Assembly: GCA_004764695.1 (NCBI GenBank)
Contig: SMSO01000031.1
Location: 6,133,261-6,197,260, forward strand
Direction: 5' to 3'
Length of the DNA stretch: 64,000 bases
From: Schizochytrium sp. TIO01
Taxonomy: Eukaryota; Sar; Bigyra; Thraustochytrida; Thraustochytriidae
Shown here piece after piece: positions 36,993 through 48,327 of this stretch. Each line of letters begins with the position of its first letter. The first letter of the stretch is position 1. The notes beneath the pieces were generated by a model. The model was not told where the DNA came from, searched no databases, and saw nothing but the letters and a program-made list of their open reading frames with translations. A program made the translations under genes and the position numbers.

Positions 36993-37776
36993 GATATGCC
37001 TATAATCCACACCACGCCGGCAGGTTTAGCATTTGGGGAGCGCTTATGCGTAATTTGTGGGGTCCACTTCCGGTACGATGGTGTTATTTCCAGCGCTTTC
37101 AATCGCCGACCGACCGCCTGTCCGCGTTTGCCTCAGATCTTACGCATTTCAAGATCTTCACCTTGGCCACACCACTTCTCCCCAGCTACGGAGCGCCCGC
37201 TCCGCGCTCGTTCGCGCATGCCGCTGCGCATCGTAGTCCCTCCGGAATTACAGCGCAGCAAGCGCGAGAAGAAGAGAAAAGAAAAGAAAAGAAAGACTCA
37301 ACGGGTCGGTCCCTCCTCAGCCACTCTTAGGCGCGTGCCTAGCTAGGCCGCTAGCCAGATGCTAGCGGGGTGCTACTGCTTCTTAGCCGCGCAGAAACGA
37401 AAGAAAAGCACGCGAGGGAAAAGCAAAACTTTCAGAAAGAAAAGAAAAGAAGTTGTGCCAAGTTTTCTTTCTGTAGAAACGGGCACCAAAGAGGCGCTCT
37501 TTCTGAAGGCACATACAAATATATACATAAATATATACATACGCGTTGGACGAAGCGCATCTTTCGGCTCCGGCGGTCCGAATTGCGTCTTCGGCGACAC
37601 CCGAAATTTGCTTTCTTTGTTTTGCCAGCTCGTAATATTTATTGTACATTCATTGATTCGTTTATTGATTCATTCTTCTGCGCAGTATTCTTCGCTCCTC
37701 TGCTTTTTTACATTCCCATAAAGAGAGAGGTCCTTCGACACCTTTTCTTTTCCTGAAATGAGCAGAAAGAAGAGCA

Positions 37777-38158
37777 GTTTGTTTGTTTGTTTGTTTGTAG
37801 GTTTGTTTGTAGGTTTGTTTGTTTGTTTGTTTGTTTGTTTGTTTGTTTGTAGGTTTGTTTGTTTGTTTGTTTGTATGTTTGTTTGTTTGTTTGTTTGTTT
37901 GTTTGTTTGTTTGTTTGTTTGTTTGTTTGTTTGTTTGTTTGTTTGTTTGTTTGTTTGTTTGTTTGTTTGTTTGTTTGTTTGTTTGTTTGTTTGTTTGTTT
38001 GTTTGTTTGTTTGTTTGTTTGTTTGTTTGTTTGTTTGTTTGTTTGTTTGTTTGTTTGTTTGTTTGTTTGTTTGTTTGTTTGTTTGTTTGTTTGTTTGTTT
38101 GTTTGTTTGTTTGTTTGTTTGTTTGTTTGTTTGTTTGTTTGTTTGTTTGTTTGTTTGT
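37777..38158. repeat. (GTTT)n microsatellite, about 380 bp
   Basis: About 95 units of GTTT on the plus strand. Three GTAG variants lie near the left end and one GTAT at about 37873; the right two thirds is perfect. Long frames reading Leu-Phe-Val-Cys through it are artefacts of the repeat. Confidence 0.98.
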
Positions 38159-38230
38159 CTATTTATTTCTCATTCACGCTCTTTATTATGGCTGCTTTAA
38201 CTTTGGAAAGGCCTTTATCTATCTATTAAT

Positions 38231-38284
38231 TTATCTATTTATCTATTTATCTATTTATCTATTTATCTATTTATCTATTTATTT
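38231..38284. repeat. (CTATTTAT)n 8-bp repeat
   Basis: About seven CTATTTAT units, about 70 bp after the GTTT array. A short TAAA run is at 38343-38365. Confidence 0.9.
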
Positions 38285-39333
38285 AGTTTCTCGTTAGCTA
38301 TCATTTACAAAGAGGTTAGTTTTATCAATAATAAATAATAGATAAATAAATAAATAAATAAGTATTGAGAAAAGGCATTCGAAGGAGGCGCTCACTCAAC
38401 CGGCCTCTCTGGGAAAAGGGCCGAAGCCGCTGATTTCTTGCTAAAGAGGCGCATTCACTTCTCAAAGACGCCTTCGGCATTGACCTTCTTCGCAAAGAAG
38501 GAGCTTCGAAACAACAATTCACACCGGTATTCCAAAGCAATTGGCTTTTCTTTTCCAATTTTTATGCTCAAAACTCTTCTGCGTTTATTCCGGGCTTTTC
38601 AAAAGGTACTCCTAGCGTTTACGGTAGCCAGGCGCGGCTAGCATGGCCGAGGTCACTTGGGGGGGGGGTATTATGGGCCTCTCAAGCTAAACCGTAGGAA
38701 GGCGAGGATAGCGCAAGAAAGAAAAGAAAAGCGGCGCCAGCGATATCTCTCCGTCGAAGAACTAAGTCGAAGGAAAGAAAGATCGCTTTCGCTGTGCAAA
38801 GCTTTCGTGAAGACTGAAGTGCGACCGAAGAGGGGCTTAAAGGCCTTGGAGGTGTTCAGAAAAGAGCGCATAAGAGCTTGCATTGCAAACAAAAACATCA
38901 AAAACGCTCAACAAGAAAACCACAGAATTGCAATGGATTGCAATTGCAATTCGCGCGCACCGTCTTTTTTAAAGAAGGTTGACTTTTTGACTTCTTCTTC
39001 TTCTTCTTCTTACTTAGCGGAAAAGAGGAGAAAAGAAAAGAAAAGAAAAGGGGCGCGAGGAAAAGAAAAGAAGGAATGAGAAATGCAATCAATGATTGAC
39101 CGATTGAGCGAAGATTGAGCTTTGAAGACGGAAACGTAAACTTAGTCCTCTCTCGCGTTGGTTATAAAGGTCGCTCTTGTTATTTGCCAAGGCTCTTGAG
39201 GAAACTAACCTCAGTGAACGTCGCTTTTTATTAGTATGGCCCATCGTATCTTTTCATTCGATTCCATTGCATTGCATTTGCATTGCATTGAATTGCACTT
39301 TACATTTTAAAAAAAGAAAAAAGAAAATAAACT

Positions 39334-39372
39334 TCATTCATTCATTCATTCGTTCATTCACTCACTTACTCA
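39334..39372. repeat. (CATT)n microsatellite
   Basis: About nine CATT-type units ending in CACT variants. Confidence 0.8.
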
Positions 39373-39458
39373 CGCATACATATTGAGCGCTGGATTGAAC
39401 TGATTTCAAGAAAACCGAATCCAACGCTAAGACCATTGAAGGCACAACGCATCGAAAG

Positions 39459-39481
39459 TGGAAAAGCGCTTCGCTTTTCCA
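39459..39481. repeat. 10-bp hairpin
   Basis: TGGAAAAGCG and CGCTTTTCCA pair perfectly around a three-base loop. There is no downstream T-run and no gene to which it could serve as a terminator. Confidence 0.6.
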
Positions 39482-39939
39482 TCGACAATTTCCAATTTCA
39501 TTGCGGCGCTAACAATGAAATGAAAACATGACAACGAAAAAGACTCTAATCACCATAAAAGAGACCTAAAACTGAATACGAGGCAAGCGGCGCTCAGAAA
39601 CAGCCAAAGAAGAACGCAAGAGAACGCTAAAAACATCACCGCAGAGAGGAAAACATCATCGACGGCGGCGCTAAAACATCATCGTTTGCCGCGGTTATCT
39701 TCCACCTGAGGCCTTTGGGCACTTACTTGGGAATGATTCGATTCAATCATTTTCATCATCATCGTCATTGTCGTCGTCGTCACCGTCGTCGTCGTCGAAG
39801 GATACAGGCGGAGACTAAGGGCCCAAGCTGTGGCTTCGAGGCCAGCGGAGCGGTATTTGCGGATGGTTTTTCTTGATTTCTTGATTTCTTGGTGGTTTCT
39901 TGAAAGGGCGTAACGTGAAATAAGTATGAAATTTAACTA

Positions 39940-40175
<236 letters not shown>

Positions 40176-40260
40176 GTGGTTAATTTGGTTGTTGAGAATG
40201 AGGATGAAAAGGGGTCTTTAAAAGAAGGGAGGAGGCGCCTCTTTTCTTTTTCGAGTTCTC

Positions 40261-40300
40261 TTTTCTTTCTTTTCTTTTCTTTTCTTTTCTTTTCTTTTCT
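40261..40300. repeat. (TTTTC)n microsatellite
   Basis: About eight TTTTC units, a second copy of the repeat type seen at 33.1 kb. Confidence 0.88.
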
Positions 40301-40449
40301 GGCTTTGCCTTTTCTTGTGGATGAGGGAAGTCGTAAGCCCGAAGATGTGAGGCATCTTCACATTGGTTGTGGGGCCGTCGAATGTAATCCGCAATCCAAT
40401 GCTGTTTGATGAATAGGCGTTTGTTCGTTTGTTTATTCGTTCGTGTGTC

Positions 40450-40503
<54 letters not shown>
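40450..40503. repeat. (GATT)n microsatellite
   Basis: About 13 perfect GATT units, some 275 bp after the end of the large GATT array. Confidence 0.93.
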
Positions 40504-40504
<1 letters not shown>

Positions 40505-40614
40505 ATGTTTGTTTATTCGTTTGTTAACTGCTTTACTTTCAAAGCAAGTTCAAGGCGGCCTAATTAAGATCTCAAAGTGTTCCTCCAAAAAGGTGTGTTC
40601 GTTCTTAGGTACCT

Positions 40615-40672
40615 GAAAGAAAAGGAGACTCTTCAGGAAAGAAAAGGCCTCTGAAGAGTCTCCTTTTCTTTC
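40615..40672. repeat. Perfect 22-bp inverted repeat
   Basis: Bases 40615-40636 and 40651-40672 are exact reverse complements (inner arms CTCTTCAG and CTGAAGAG), separated by 14 bases. It is much longer than expected by chance. A TTTC run follows. No coding frame lies across it. Confidence 0.85.
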
Positions 40673-41442
40673 TTTCTTTGTTTCTTTCTATGATTGGGAA
40701 TGAATAACCAAAGAGAGAAAAACAAATATATAGTTCTCTTCGTTCCTTTTCTTTTGGTCTCTCTCTGTGCTGATGAAGGCGACAGCTCAGCTTTAGTGCG
40801 GTGTAGTTTGGTTTAGCGCAGCATTGTTTGGAGGTTGATATGGGTAAGTTTGCTTTGGTTTCTTTCCTTCAGAAGCGCCGTTATTGATATCAGGAAAGCG
40901 CTTCTATTTTTTAATTTTTTTATTTGTTTTCTCTTCTTCGAACGAATGAGTGGAACTCGAAAGCGAAAAGAAAAAAGAAAGAAGAAAACTTTATTCAATT
41001 ACTGAGTACTTCAATCTGATAAGCTAAAACTAAACACGTTTTCAATGAGGAGGCGAAAGAACCAGGCCTCCCTCCCCTCCTAGGCGTTGGAGTAACAGTC
41101 ATTATGACATCGCTCCGCTTTTCCTTTTTTTAAGTGCCTTTTTAAAAAGTGCGTTTCCTTCTTTTCTTTTTTTTTGCCTCTTTGTTTGTTTGTGGAGGAT
41201 TGATTGATTTGTTAGTGTGATTAAGATTGGAGTGGAATGAAAGAAAGAAAGAAAGGATAAAAGATTTTTAATTAATTAGGGCGAAGTTGTAAGAAAAGCG
41301 ATGTAAAGCGAATTGGAGCACAGCGATCAAATCAATCTACGGAGAGACAGGTTTGGCGCGGCAGCAAGGCAGGCGAAAGCAAACCCCAAACTCAGCTGTC
41401 TTGACAAGACACTCCGCACAACTCCCCTCGCCCCTCTCCAGC

Positions 41443-43230
41443 ATGAGCATGTTCTTCGTGACCGTGCGCGGCCGCAGCGGCCTCGTGGCCGCCGCCGCCC
41501 AGCGCCGCAGCGCCTCCGGCGTGCTCGTGCGCGCCTTCTCCCAGAAGGCCGCCGACAACCCCGATGAGCGCATCGCCCTCGCCGCCAAGATGAAGCCCAT
41601 CCAGGACGTCCTCGCCGACAAGGTCGCCGTCACTGACCCCGCCTCGTACGACCTCTACGGCCGCTACAAGGCCAAGATCAACGTCAACTTTGCCAAGCGC
41701 GACGCCAAGGGTAAGCTCATCCTCGTCACCGCTCTCACCCCCACCAAGGCCGGTGAGGGCAAGACCTGCACCTCCGTCGGTCTCGCCGATGGCCTCAACA
41801 AGATCGACGGCGTCTCCGCCATCGCCGCCCTCCGTGAGCCCTCGCTCGGCCCCGTCTTTGGTGTCAAGGGTGGTGCCGCTGGTGGTGGCTACGCCCAGGT
41901 CGTCCCCATGGCCGACATCAACCTTCACTTCACCGGTGATCTCCACGCCATCAGCACCGCGCACAACTTGCTCGCTGCCATGATTGACAACCACATCCAC
42001 TGGGCCGCCGAGCCCCAGCTCGACGTTCGCCGTGTTGAGTTCGGACGTGTCCTCGACATGAACGACCGCGCTCTCCGCAAGGTCAACCTTGGCCTCGGTG
42101 GCACCGGCAACGGTATCCCCCGTGAGTCTTACTTCGACATCACCGTCGCCTCTGAGGTCATGGCCATCTTCTGCCTTGCCACCGACCTTGAGGACCTCAA
42201 GCACCGCCTCGGAAACATCGTCGTGGGTTACACTCGCGGCGGCAAGCAGGCTGTTACCTGCCGTGACATCGGCGCCGAGGGTGCCATGACCGCTCTTCTC
42301 AAGGATGCCTTCAACCCCAACGTTGTGCAGACCCTCGAGCACAACCTTGCCATCATCCACGGTGGACCCTTCGCCAACATCGCCCACGGATGCTCTTCCG
42401 TCGTTGGTACCCGCTCCGCTCTTGCCCTCGCTGACTACGTCGTCACTGAGGGTGGATTCGGTGCTGACCTTGGTGCCGAGAAGTTCTTCGACATCAAGTG
42501 CCGCAAGGCCGGCCTCACCCCCGCTGCCGCCGTCATTGTCGCCACTGTCCGTGCCCTCAAGCTCCACGGTGGTGTCGACGCCAAGGCTCTCACCTCCGAG
42601 AACCTCGACGCCGTCCGCGCCGGTATGCCCAACCTCATCCGCCACATCGAGAACGTTGCCAAGTTCGGAGTTGACAGCGTCGTCTCTATCAACCGCTTCC
42701 CCACCGACACCGAGGCCGAGATCCAGGTTGTCAAGGACCTCTGCAAGGAGATGGGCGTCGAGGCCATCGTCGCCGAGCAGTGGCAGCACGGTGGTGCTGG
42801 TGCCCTCGAGCTCGCCGAGTCTGTCAAGAAGTTGGCTGACAACGCTGACCTCTCCAAGTTCAAGCCTCTCTACCCCGATGAGATGCCCCTTGCTGACAAG
42901 ATCAAGACCATCGCCACCTCCCTCTACCACGCTGACGGCATTGAGCTCTCCAGCGAGGCCAAGTCCAAGCTCAAGAAGTTCGAGAAGGACGGATACGGCC
43001 ACCTCCCCGTGTGCATTGCCAAGACCCAGTACTCCTTCTCCGATGACCCCGCCGCCGTCAACGCTCCCTCTGGCCACACCCTCCACATCGCCGATGTTCG
43101 CCTCGCCGCCGGTGCTGAGTTCGTCGTCGTGCTCACTGGCTCTGTCATGACCATGCCTGGCCTCCCCAAGCGCCCCTCTGCCCTTGACATCACCGTCAAC
43201 GAGGCCGGCCAGATCTCTGGTCTCTTCTAA
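41443..43230 (+). CDS. Formate-tetrahydrofolate ligase, monofunctional, probably mitochondrial
   Basis: This enzyme joins formate to tetrahydrofolate using ATP, giving 10-formyl-THF for one-carbon metabolism. From ATG 41443 the product has 595 residues. Upstream in-frame codons include no ATG, so longer versions are unlikely. Residues 1-35 are rich in Arg, Ala and Ser with almost no acidic residues, typical of a mitochondrial leader. The ATP-binding loop [16 protein letters not shown] lies at about 99-114, and family blocks such as [56 protein letters not shown] and QWQHGGAGA follow in order. The C-terminus reads [13 protein letters not shown] and ends GLF, as in the family. No dehydrogenase/cyclohydrolase domain is attached. 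Third codon positions are almost all C or G, far more than in neighbouring genes, which suggests strong expression. The frame is intact and intron-free. Confidence 0.97.
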   Translation: MSMFFVTVRGRSGLVAAAAQRRSASGVLVRAFSQKAADNPDERIALAAKMKPIQDVLADKVAVTDPASYDLYGRYKAKINVNFAKRDAKGKLILVTALTPTKAGEGKTCTSVGLADGLNKIDGVSAIAALREPSLGPVFGVKGGAAGGGYAQVVPMADINLHFTGDLHAISTAHNLLAAMIDNHIHWAAEPQLDVRRVEFGRVLDMNDRALRKVNLGLGGTGNGIPRESYFDITVASEVMAIFCLATDLEDLKHRLGNIVVGYTRGGKQAVTCRDIGAEGAMTALLKDAFNPNVVQTLEHNLAIIHGGPFANIAHGCSSVVGTRSALALADYVVTEGGFGADLGAEKFFDIKCRKAGLTPAAAVIVATVRALKLHGGVDAKALTSENLDAVRAGMPNLIRHIENVAKFGVDSVVSINRFPTDTEAEIQVVKDLCKEMGVEAIVAEQWQHGGAGALELAESVKKLADNADLSKFKPLYPDEMPLADKIKTIATSLYHADGIELSSEAKSKLKKFEKDGYGHLPVCIAKTQYSFSDDPAAVNAPSGHTLHIADVRLAAGAEFVVVLTGSVMTMPGLPKRPSALDITVNEAGQISGLF

Positions 43231-44560
43231 GCGTGATGGCCTGTTGTCCTCCTCTTCCCAAGAAGATGATGATCCAAGTAATATGATATGATCATGCATG
43301 ATGATGATGATCGTGATGATGATGATATGATATATGCTCCAGCATGTTTGCTTGCTAGTTAGCTTGCGCTCTCGTTTGTCTGACCAAAACGTGCCGCCTG
43401 TACCGGCTGGCCGCATTCTCTTATCTACTCTAGTACACCCACATTCCCAGCAAAGAATTGTAGCAAATATTCACTTCTGCTAGACATCCTTATCCCCTTT
43501 TACTAAATTTAACTAAACTTCTCTGTCCTGACATTATTTACTTTCCTGCATGAGCTCCATCGTGTGATCTTACCGCTATGCCTTGCTTTGGTCTTGTCTG
43601 CATCAAATGTTCCTTCTTACTTCCTAAGAAGAGGTGGTCCTGAATGGCTATCTCCAGAGCTAGCTAAGGTATTCTCATTCTAGTTAAGTGTCCCAAAGTG
43701 GGAATTAATTCGTCCCAGTTTACAAATTACCGCAACACATTTGTGACCCAGTCACATATGACTCATTGCTTCGTTCCTTCCCCTCATTCTTTTCATCCCC
43801 AAAACTAGCAGCTGACTCAAAAGCATGCTGTTCCAACATTAGAATTATGTTGGTCAGGTTTTCCCTTGTCGAATACTTAGTGCAACCCGCGTGCTACGCC
43901 GCCTGGAGAAATTAAACACTCAGTTAAATCAAAATTGGAGACCTGCATCTTTGTTCGTGTATTAGTAGTCCTCGTGTTTTACTTTAGAACGTTTTTAGAT
44001 TTCATGCAGGTGATACATATTTAGAGATTGATTAGAGATGCACCGATATCAAACGTTTAATAGCAGAGTTCTTGCTTCAATACCAATAGGTTCTTCACAA
44101 ACAAAACCCCGATGTCCTGATTCTGGCAAAGTTTAGGAAATCGTAGATTTTTACTTTCTCTTCAAGAACTGGTAACCTAGGTATCCTGGGTGAAGAACTA
44201 GTAAGAACGAGTTGTTCCAGAAAAACTATGGTTCCTGTTAGTTCTATAATCGCGGACAGTTGTATTTCGCAAAACAATGATATGGTGTCATATGCACGAA
44301 TTGCTAGATTTCCATTGGGAAAAGGCACATCGTTTTTTAACAAATTGCTATCTAATTGGATAAACGTCGACCTAAGCATCCATGGTGGAAAGTCAAAAAT
44401 GCTGAAGAATACTGCCATGAACTTTGTTCACTGTATTGTGTTTTCTCTACTACTTAAGTTTTAAAATGAAAATGAATAATGAGTTTGATTTTATGAGAAG
44501 AAATTTGTGAAGATTGCGTGATTTTTGTATCGCCCATCGAATACTAACTATAGTGATGGA

Positions 44561-44619
<59 letters not shown>

Positions 44620-44670
44620 CAACAAGCAAGCAAAGTGCTCCAGTAGTAGTGAAGCTAGTACATATGCTCT
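43231..44670. other. Intergenic stretch between convergent genes
   Basis: It holds the 3' flanks of formate-THF ligase and IFT122. A degenerate GAT/ATG repeat lies at about 43263-43333 and a CAG/CAA repeat at 44563-44625. The small plus and minus frames around 44095-44464 overlap each other and show no motifs. Confidence 0.55.
44563..44625. repeat. (CAG)n(CAA)n microsatellite
   Basis: Sixteen CAG units, then about five CAA units. It lies 46 bp past the IFT122 stop codon, so it probably falls in that gene's 3' untranslated region, read as CTG in the transcript. Confidence 0.93.
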
Positions 44671-47600
44671 TTAAATTGTAAGACTAAACTTACATAAGGG
44701 ACACTTGTTGCCGTTTGACAAACATACAGTCTCGAGATCCTCCTCAAGGAAGAAGGAATGACATTGAGGACACTTAAGCACAGGTGCTACATCTGGCAAA
44801 ATGTTTACAAAGAACTGCCAGCGTTTGACCGGAGACTGCCAGCGAATTACAAAGACTTCGTTCAAAGGAATCTGCTTCAAGATATGCGCAGGCACCTGAA
44901 CTGGGCCAAACCGCGACACTTCTTGGTTGGAAAAGTCGCGGTCGAGAAGGAAATTCGCGAACAGACTTTCTTTATTACCACCACTACTGTGAGAAGGAGC
45001 CTCATCGAAACTGATACGATCCACACCCTTCTCTTCATTCGCAGATTCTGGACCTGATGACCCAACCGGCTCTGAACGAAGCAAAGAGTATGCCTCCTCA
45101 TCAGAGAGCGATTTTTCGGGAACAAATTCCACCAGTGGTAGCAAGTCAAATGACTTCAGTGAACGAATAAAAGGGTGCGCGCATTGCACGCAGCAATCAC
45201 GAGCCTCGCCTAGACCATTCACCAAGGGATTCATCATCGAGCATTGATAACAAATGAAATGGAGTTCGGTACGGTCCTCGTACGGTTTAGACTGAATTAG
45301 CATCGTATCAAGATCAATCTGTGAAATCCACGACTCAGGTACGCGAAGTTGGGCCAGCTTATCAAATGCATGACGAGCCAGCTTGTACGCTTCAGACGCC
45401 TCACCCTCTTTTCCAGCAGCCCAAAGAATTGCAGCGCGTGAAATTCCGTATGGAGCTTGTGCACCCATCGTATTCATAAGGTAACGAGAGGCATTGAAAA
45501 CAGACTCTGACTCTAAAGAGCTGAATGGCTCGTCCGTGTATCTTGAAATAATGCCGTAAGCATAGTACTGAGTAGCAAGTGACCGGAAGTGATCAAAGGC
45601 CCTCATATGTTCATGCACGATTGGACTCTTCTCATCCTTTCGAGCTTCTGCATTGGCTAAAGCCATTTTCTCTTCTGAAAGCAACCATAGATAGTAAGCT
45701 GCGTCATCATAACGTTGCTCTGTAATTGCCGATTGTGAAAGATCTTTCAGTAAAAGCATTGATTTGCCAGGCTGGTTCGCCTTCTTGAAGGCAACCTGCG
45801 CCTCGTCAAATCGATCGTGTTCTGCCAACCACTGGGCGTACGGCAAATAAACGTCCTCTGCATATTTATTTCCATGCTGCTTAGAGAGTAGAAACGCATC
45901 GTCCCATTTGTTCAATGCCACGTGCAACTTCATCAAGCTCTGGATATCGTTCATCTTCAAGTATACCTCTTTGGCATACTGATGATGTCCGTGTAAGCGA
46001 AAATAGTCTGCACACTTGCGCAATGCACTAACCTCCTTACCATCAATGACGCGAGCAACCTCTATGAGCTCTTCGAGCATACCTGCTTCACCAACGATCT
46101 TAATAGCCTTATCATACATTCCGGCTGCACAGTACATCTCTGATGCAAGCTTGATATTACCTGTCTCTTCTGCCCATTCACCCTGACGCTGGATCAGCTC
46201 TTGAACATCAACACTGCCCGAACTAGATGCAAAGTTCTTAGCTTCCTCCCATTGTCGAAGGTCAGAGAACATATCAACCGCTCGTTCGACATGACCAAAC
46301 TTTGCATAAAGCTTCGCAGCCTCCTGAAAACGCCCTTGGTACGCCATAACCATGGCCAAGTGAACACCTTGTTGCTTTTGCCGAGCTTGCTTTTCATTCT
46401 CATCTTGACCCTCCGCATCGAGCGAGTCATAGCGCTGCTTACGTTCCTGCTCGATTGTGTTAATTAGTTCAATGTACTTGAGGTCACGAACACGAATAAA
46501 AGCCTTGCGAGCAATCTCTAGCTCCAAATCTTGCAAGGCTGTCAAACCAAGGAATCGCCAGTCAGACTCAGTAACACCGAGGCAGGCAACTTTATAGGCA
46601 AGCTCGTAGTTTTTGGCATCCAAATATCGGTATAAAGATGCACTTTGTGGAACATCAACAGTCTCCATCTCTTCAGTTTGAAGACAGAAGATCTTGGACC
46701 CTCTGAATCCCACCACAATGCCTTCCATAGGTTGTCTGTGGACTGGAAAAGAATCTGTTTTAATGCACAAACCACCATCTCCAGAATAGCATAGCATATC
46801 TTCAAACTCAGAGTTCCACGCGACACTCCATGCGTCCTTGTCAGAGAAAATCTCCTCTTGAGTTTCCAGATTATACACGACACACTCACCCTTAGCATCG
46901 ACTACAGCAAGTTTATTACGAGACTGGCTCAAATCTAGGCAACGAATGGTTTCGCGATGCTTAATCAGCTGGATCGGGAAAGGGTTATCAACAAATAGGC
47001 GCAAAACTACTCCGTTTTTGAGACCAACCAAGAGACCCTCGCGCCCTGCTGGGCCACCAACCACCTTCATGTAGCGGATCATACTTTCCATATTCCACTC
47101 CTTCTCCTTGCGGCCACTAAAGTCAAACATTTGGATCTTTTTATCATGACAGAGAATTACATGAAGTGAAGTAACTACGAGAAGGTTACAATCAATCTTC
47201 TGATTAATCTTATCGCGCATTCTATAGCGCAAGTCAAAAGGATCGCTACCATTGGTCAGCTCATAAATTACAATCTTGTCTGGCGTTTGGATAGCCAAGC
47301 GGTCTTTGTATAGAGCAACCTTTTTCACAAAATCGCGGGACTTGATACGCACCTTCTGTTCTGAAATTAAATGTTGGATCACGACGTCCGTCATGCTCTC
47401 AGTGTAAACGAATCGGTCTTGGTATAATGCATTGACAGGGGTAAAGCCAAGCTTAAACATACTAATGACACCACTATTAGTGCCCATCACAACAGATGAG
47501 CTTCCTGGCTGGCATTTACTAGCCCAGCACCAGTCGTCGCCTTCGGCAATCTCAGTGAGGCGAATTCCGTCTCGAGAATAAAGAGTCACCCTCCGATCAG

Positions 47601-48327
47601 AGCCTCCCACCAGCAAATAATCACCATTGTCGAAGTAAGATACCGTGCAAGGATCAAAATCTAGCTTGCGATCTTTACCTAGCTGGATTCCAGAAACTTG
47701 GTAGAAAGACAGAGTGCTATCCCAGCAACCCACGGCCAGGACTGGAACCTGATCACTACGAGCAGGGTGCCACGCAAGGCTCCACACGGGTGCGTTACGT
47801 TCAATTGAGACCTTTTCCTGACCAGTCTGATCCCGAATACTTACTTGGCCGTTGTAAAGGCCAAGGGCCAGGTGCTGACCGTCTTGCGTCCAGTCACAGC
47901 ATAGAATGCGAGCTCCCACCCGAGTCCGGGTGACAGACTTCTCTTCAGGGATGCAGAGGCCAAAATCATTCGCTGTGCAGCTTGCCAGTTGTTTTGTGAC
48001 GGGGTTGAACTTGATCTTTTGAATTGTATCCGAGTGCGAGTACTTGAGCACTCCCTCGGCCTTTTTGGTCCAAATTATAACGGTGTTGTCCGCACCACCC
48101 GAAGCAAAGTTTTCGCCATCTGTCGAGTAATCTACAGTATACACGGTGTCTTTGTGGGACTTGAGAGAGTGGGCAAGATCACCAGTCGCAGCTTCATATA
48201 CAAGCACACGGCTCCCAGCTGCCGCTACTAGGCGGCTTCCGTCGGGACTAAAGGCTAGATCCCAGATGGTGCTTTTCTGGTTATCGCGTTCAGGCACACT
48301 GTCGCTCCAGGAGCAGGTAGCCCTCAT
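44671..48327 (-). CDS. IFT122: Intraflagellar transport protein 122 homolog (IFT-A)
   Basis: IFT122 is a core subunit of the IFT-A complex, which drives retrograde transport in cilia and flagella and helps membrane proteins enter them. The frame is 1218 aa from ATG 48327, close to the roughly 1240 aa of animal homologs. The N-terminal half is WD40 propellers: IWDLAFSPDGSRLVAAAGSR, HKDTVYTVDYSTDGENFASG, then CDWTQDGQHLALGLYNGQVS and SYFDNGDYLLVGGSDRRVTL. A segment reading GGPAGREGLLVGLKNG near residue 425 and CLGVTESDWR near 585 match the family. The second half is a TPR-like helical solenoid (repeats such as GRFQEAAKLYAKFGHVERAV). The C-terminus carries two Cys-rich zinc-binding segments, CYQC...CCVQC and CPQC...CPLC. 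The frame is intact with no intron. It is divergent from the TMTC-like gene with about 0.9 kb between. Its presence implies a flagellated stage. Confidence 0.97.
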   Translation of the reverse strand: MRATCSWSDSVPERDNQKSTIWDLAFSPDGSRLVAAAGSRVLVYEAATGDLAHSLKSHKDTVYTVDYSTDGENFASGGADNTVIIWTKKAEGVLKYSHSDTIQKIKFNPVTKQLASCTANDFGLCIPEEKSVTRTRVGARILCCDWTQDGQHLALGLYNGQVSIRDQTGQEKVSIERNAPVWSLAWHPARSDQVPVLAVGCWDSTLSFYQVSGIQLGKDRKLDFDPCTVSYFDNGDYLLVGGSDRRVTLYSRDGIRLTEIAEGDDWCWASKCQPGSSSVVMGTNSGVISMFKLGFTPVNALYQDRFVYTESMTDVVIQHLISEQKVRIKSRDFVKKVALYKDRLAIQTPDKIVIYELTNGSDPFDLRYRMRDKINQKIDCNLLVVTSLHVILCHDKKIQMFDFSGRKEKEWNMESMIRYMKVVGGPAGREGLLVGLKNGVVLRLFVDNPFPIQLIKHRETIRCLDLSQSRNKLAVVDAKGECVVYNLETQEEIFSDKDAWSVAWNSEFEDMLCYSGDGGLCIKTDSFPVHRQPMEGIVVGFRGSKIFCLQTEEMETVDVPQSASLYRYLDAKNYELAYKVACLGVTESDWRFLGLTALQDLELEIARKAFIRVRDLKYIELINTIEQERKQRYDSLDAEGQDENEKQARQKQQGVHLAMVMAYQGRFQEAAKLYAKFGHVERAVDMFSDLRQWEEAKNFASSSGSVDVQELIQRQGEWAEETGNIKLASEMYCAAGMYDKAIKIVGEAGMLEELIEVARVIDGKEVSALRKCADYFRLHGHHQYAKEVYLKMNDIQSLMKLHVALNKWDDAFLLSKQHGNKYAEDVYLPYAQWLAEHDRFDEAQVAFKKANQPGKSMLLLKDLSQSAITEQRYDDAAYYLWLLSEEKMALANAEARKDEKSPIVHEHMRAFDHFRSLATQYYAYGIISRYTDEPFSSLESESVFNASRYLMNTMGAQAPYGISRAAILWAAGKEGEASEAYKLARHAFDKLAQLRVPESWISQIDLDTMLIQSKPYEDRTELHFICYQCSMMNPLVNGLGEARDCCVQCAHPFIRSLKSFDLLPLVEFVPEKSLSDEEAYSLLRSEPVGSSGPESANEEKGVDRISFDEAPSHSSGGNKESLFANFLLDRDFSNQEVSRFGPVQVPAHILKQIPLNEVFVIRWQSPVKRWQFFVNILPDVAPVLKCPQCHSFFLEEDLETVCLSNGNKCPLCKFSLTI

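Noticed and set aside
37758-38297. 179-codon Leu-Phe-Val-Cys repeat protein
   Set aside because: Translation of the GTTT array, whose 4-bp units leave all plus frames open; no non-repeat coding part.
38657-39079. 140-codon Lys/Arg-rich plus frame
   Set aside because: No ATG start; composition follows purine-rich low-complexity DNA.
42305-43150. 281-codon plus frame inside formate-THF ligase
   Set aside because: Ser/Pro/Thr-rich overlapping frame caused by the same codon bias.
41392-43416. 674-codon minus-strand frame opposite formate-THF ligase
   Set aside because: A shadow of strong C/G third-position bias; the product is a Gly/Val/Asp/Glu-rich string without motifs, and the plus strand is a certain gene.
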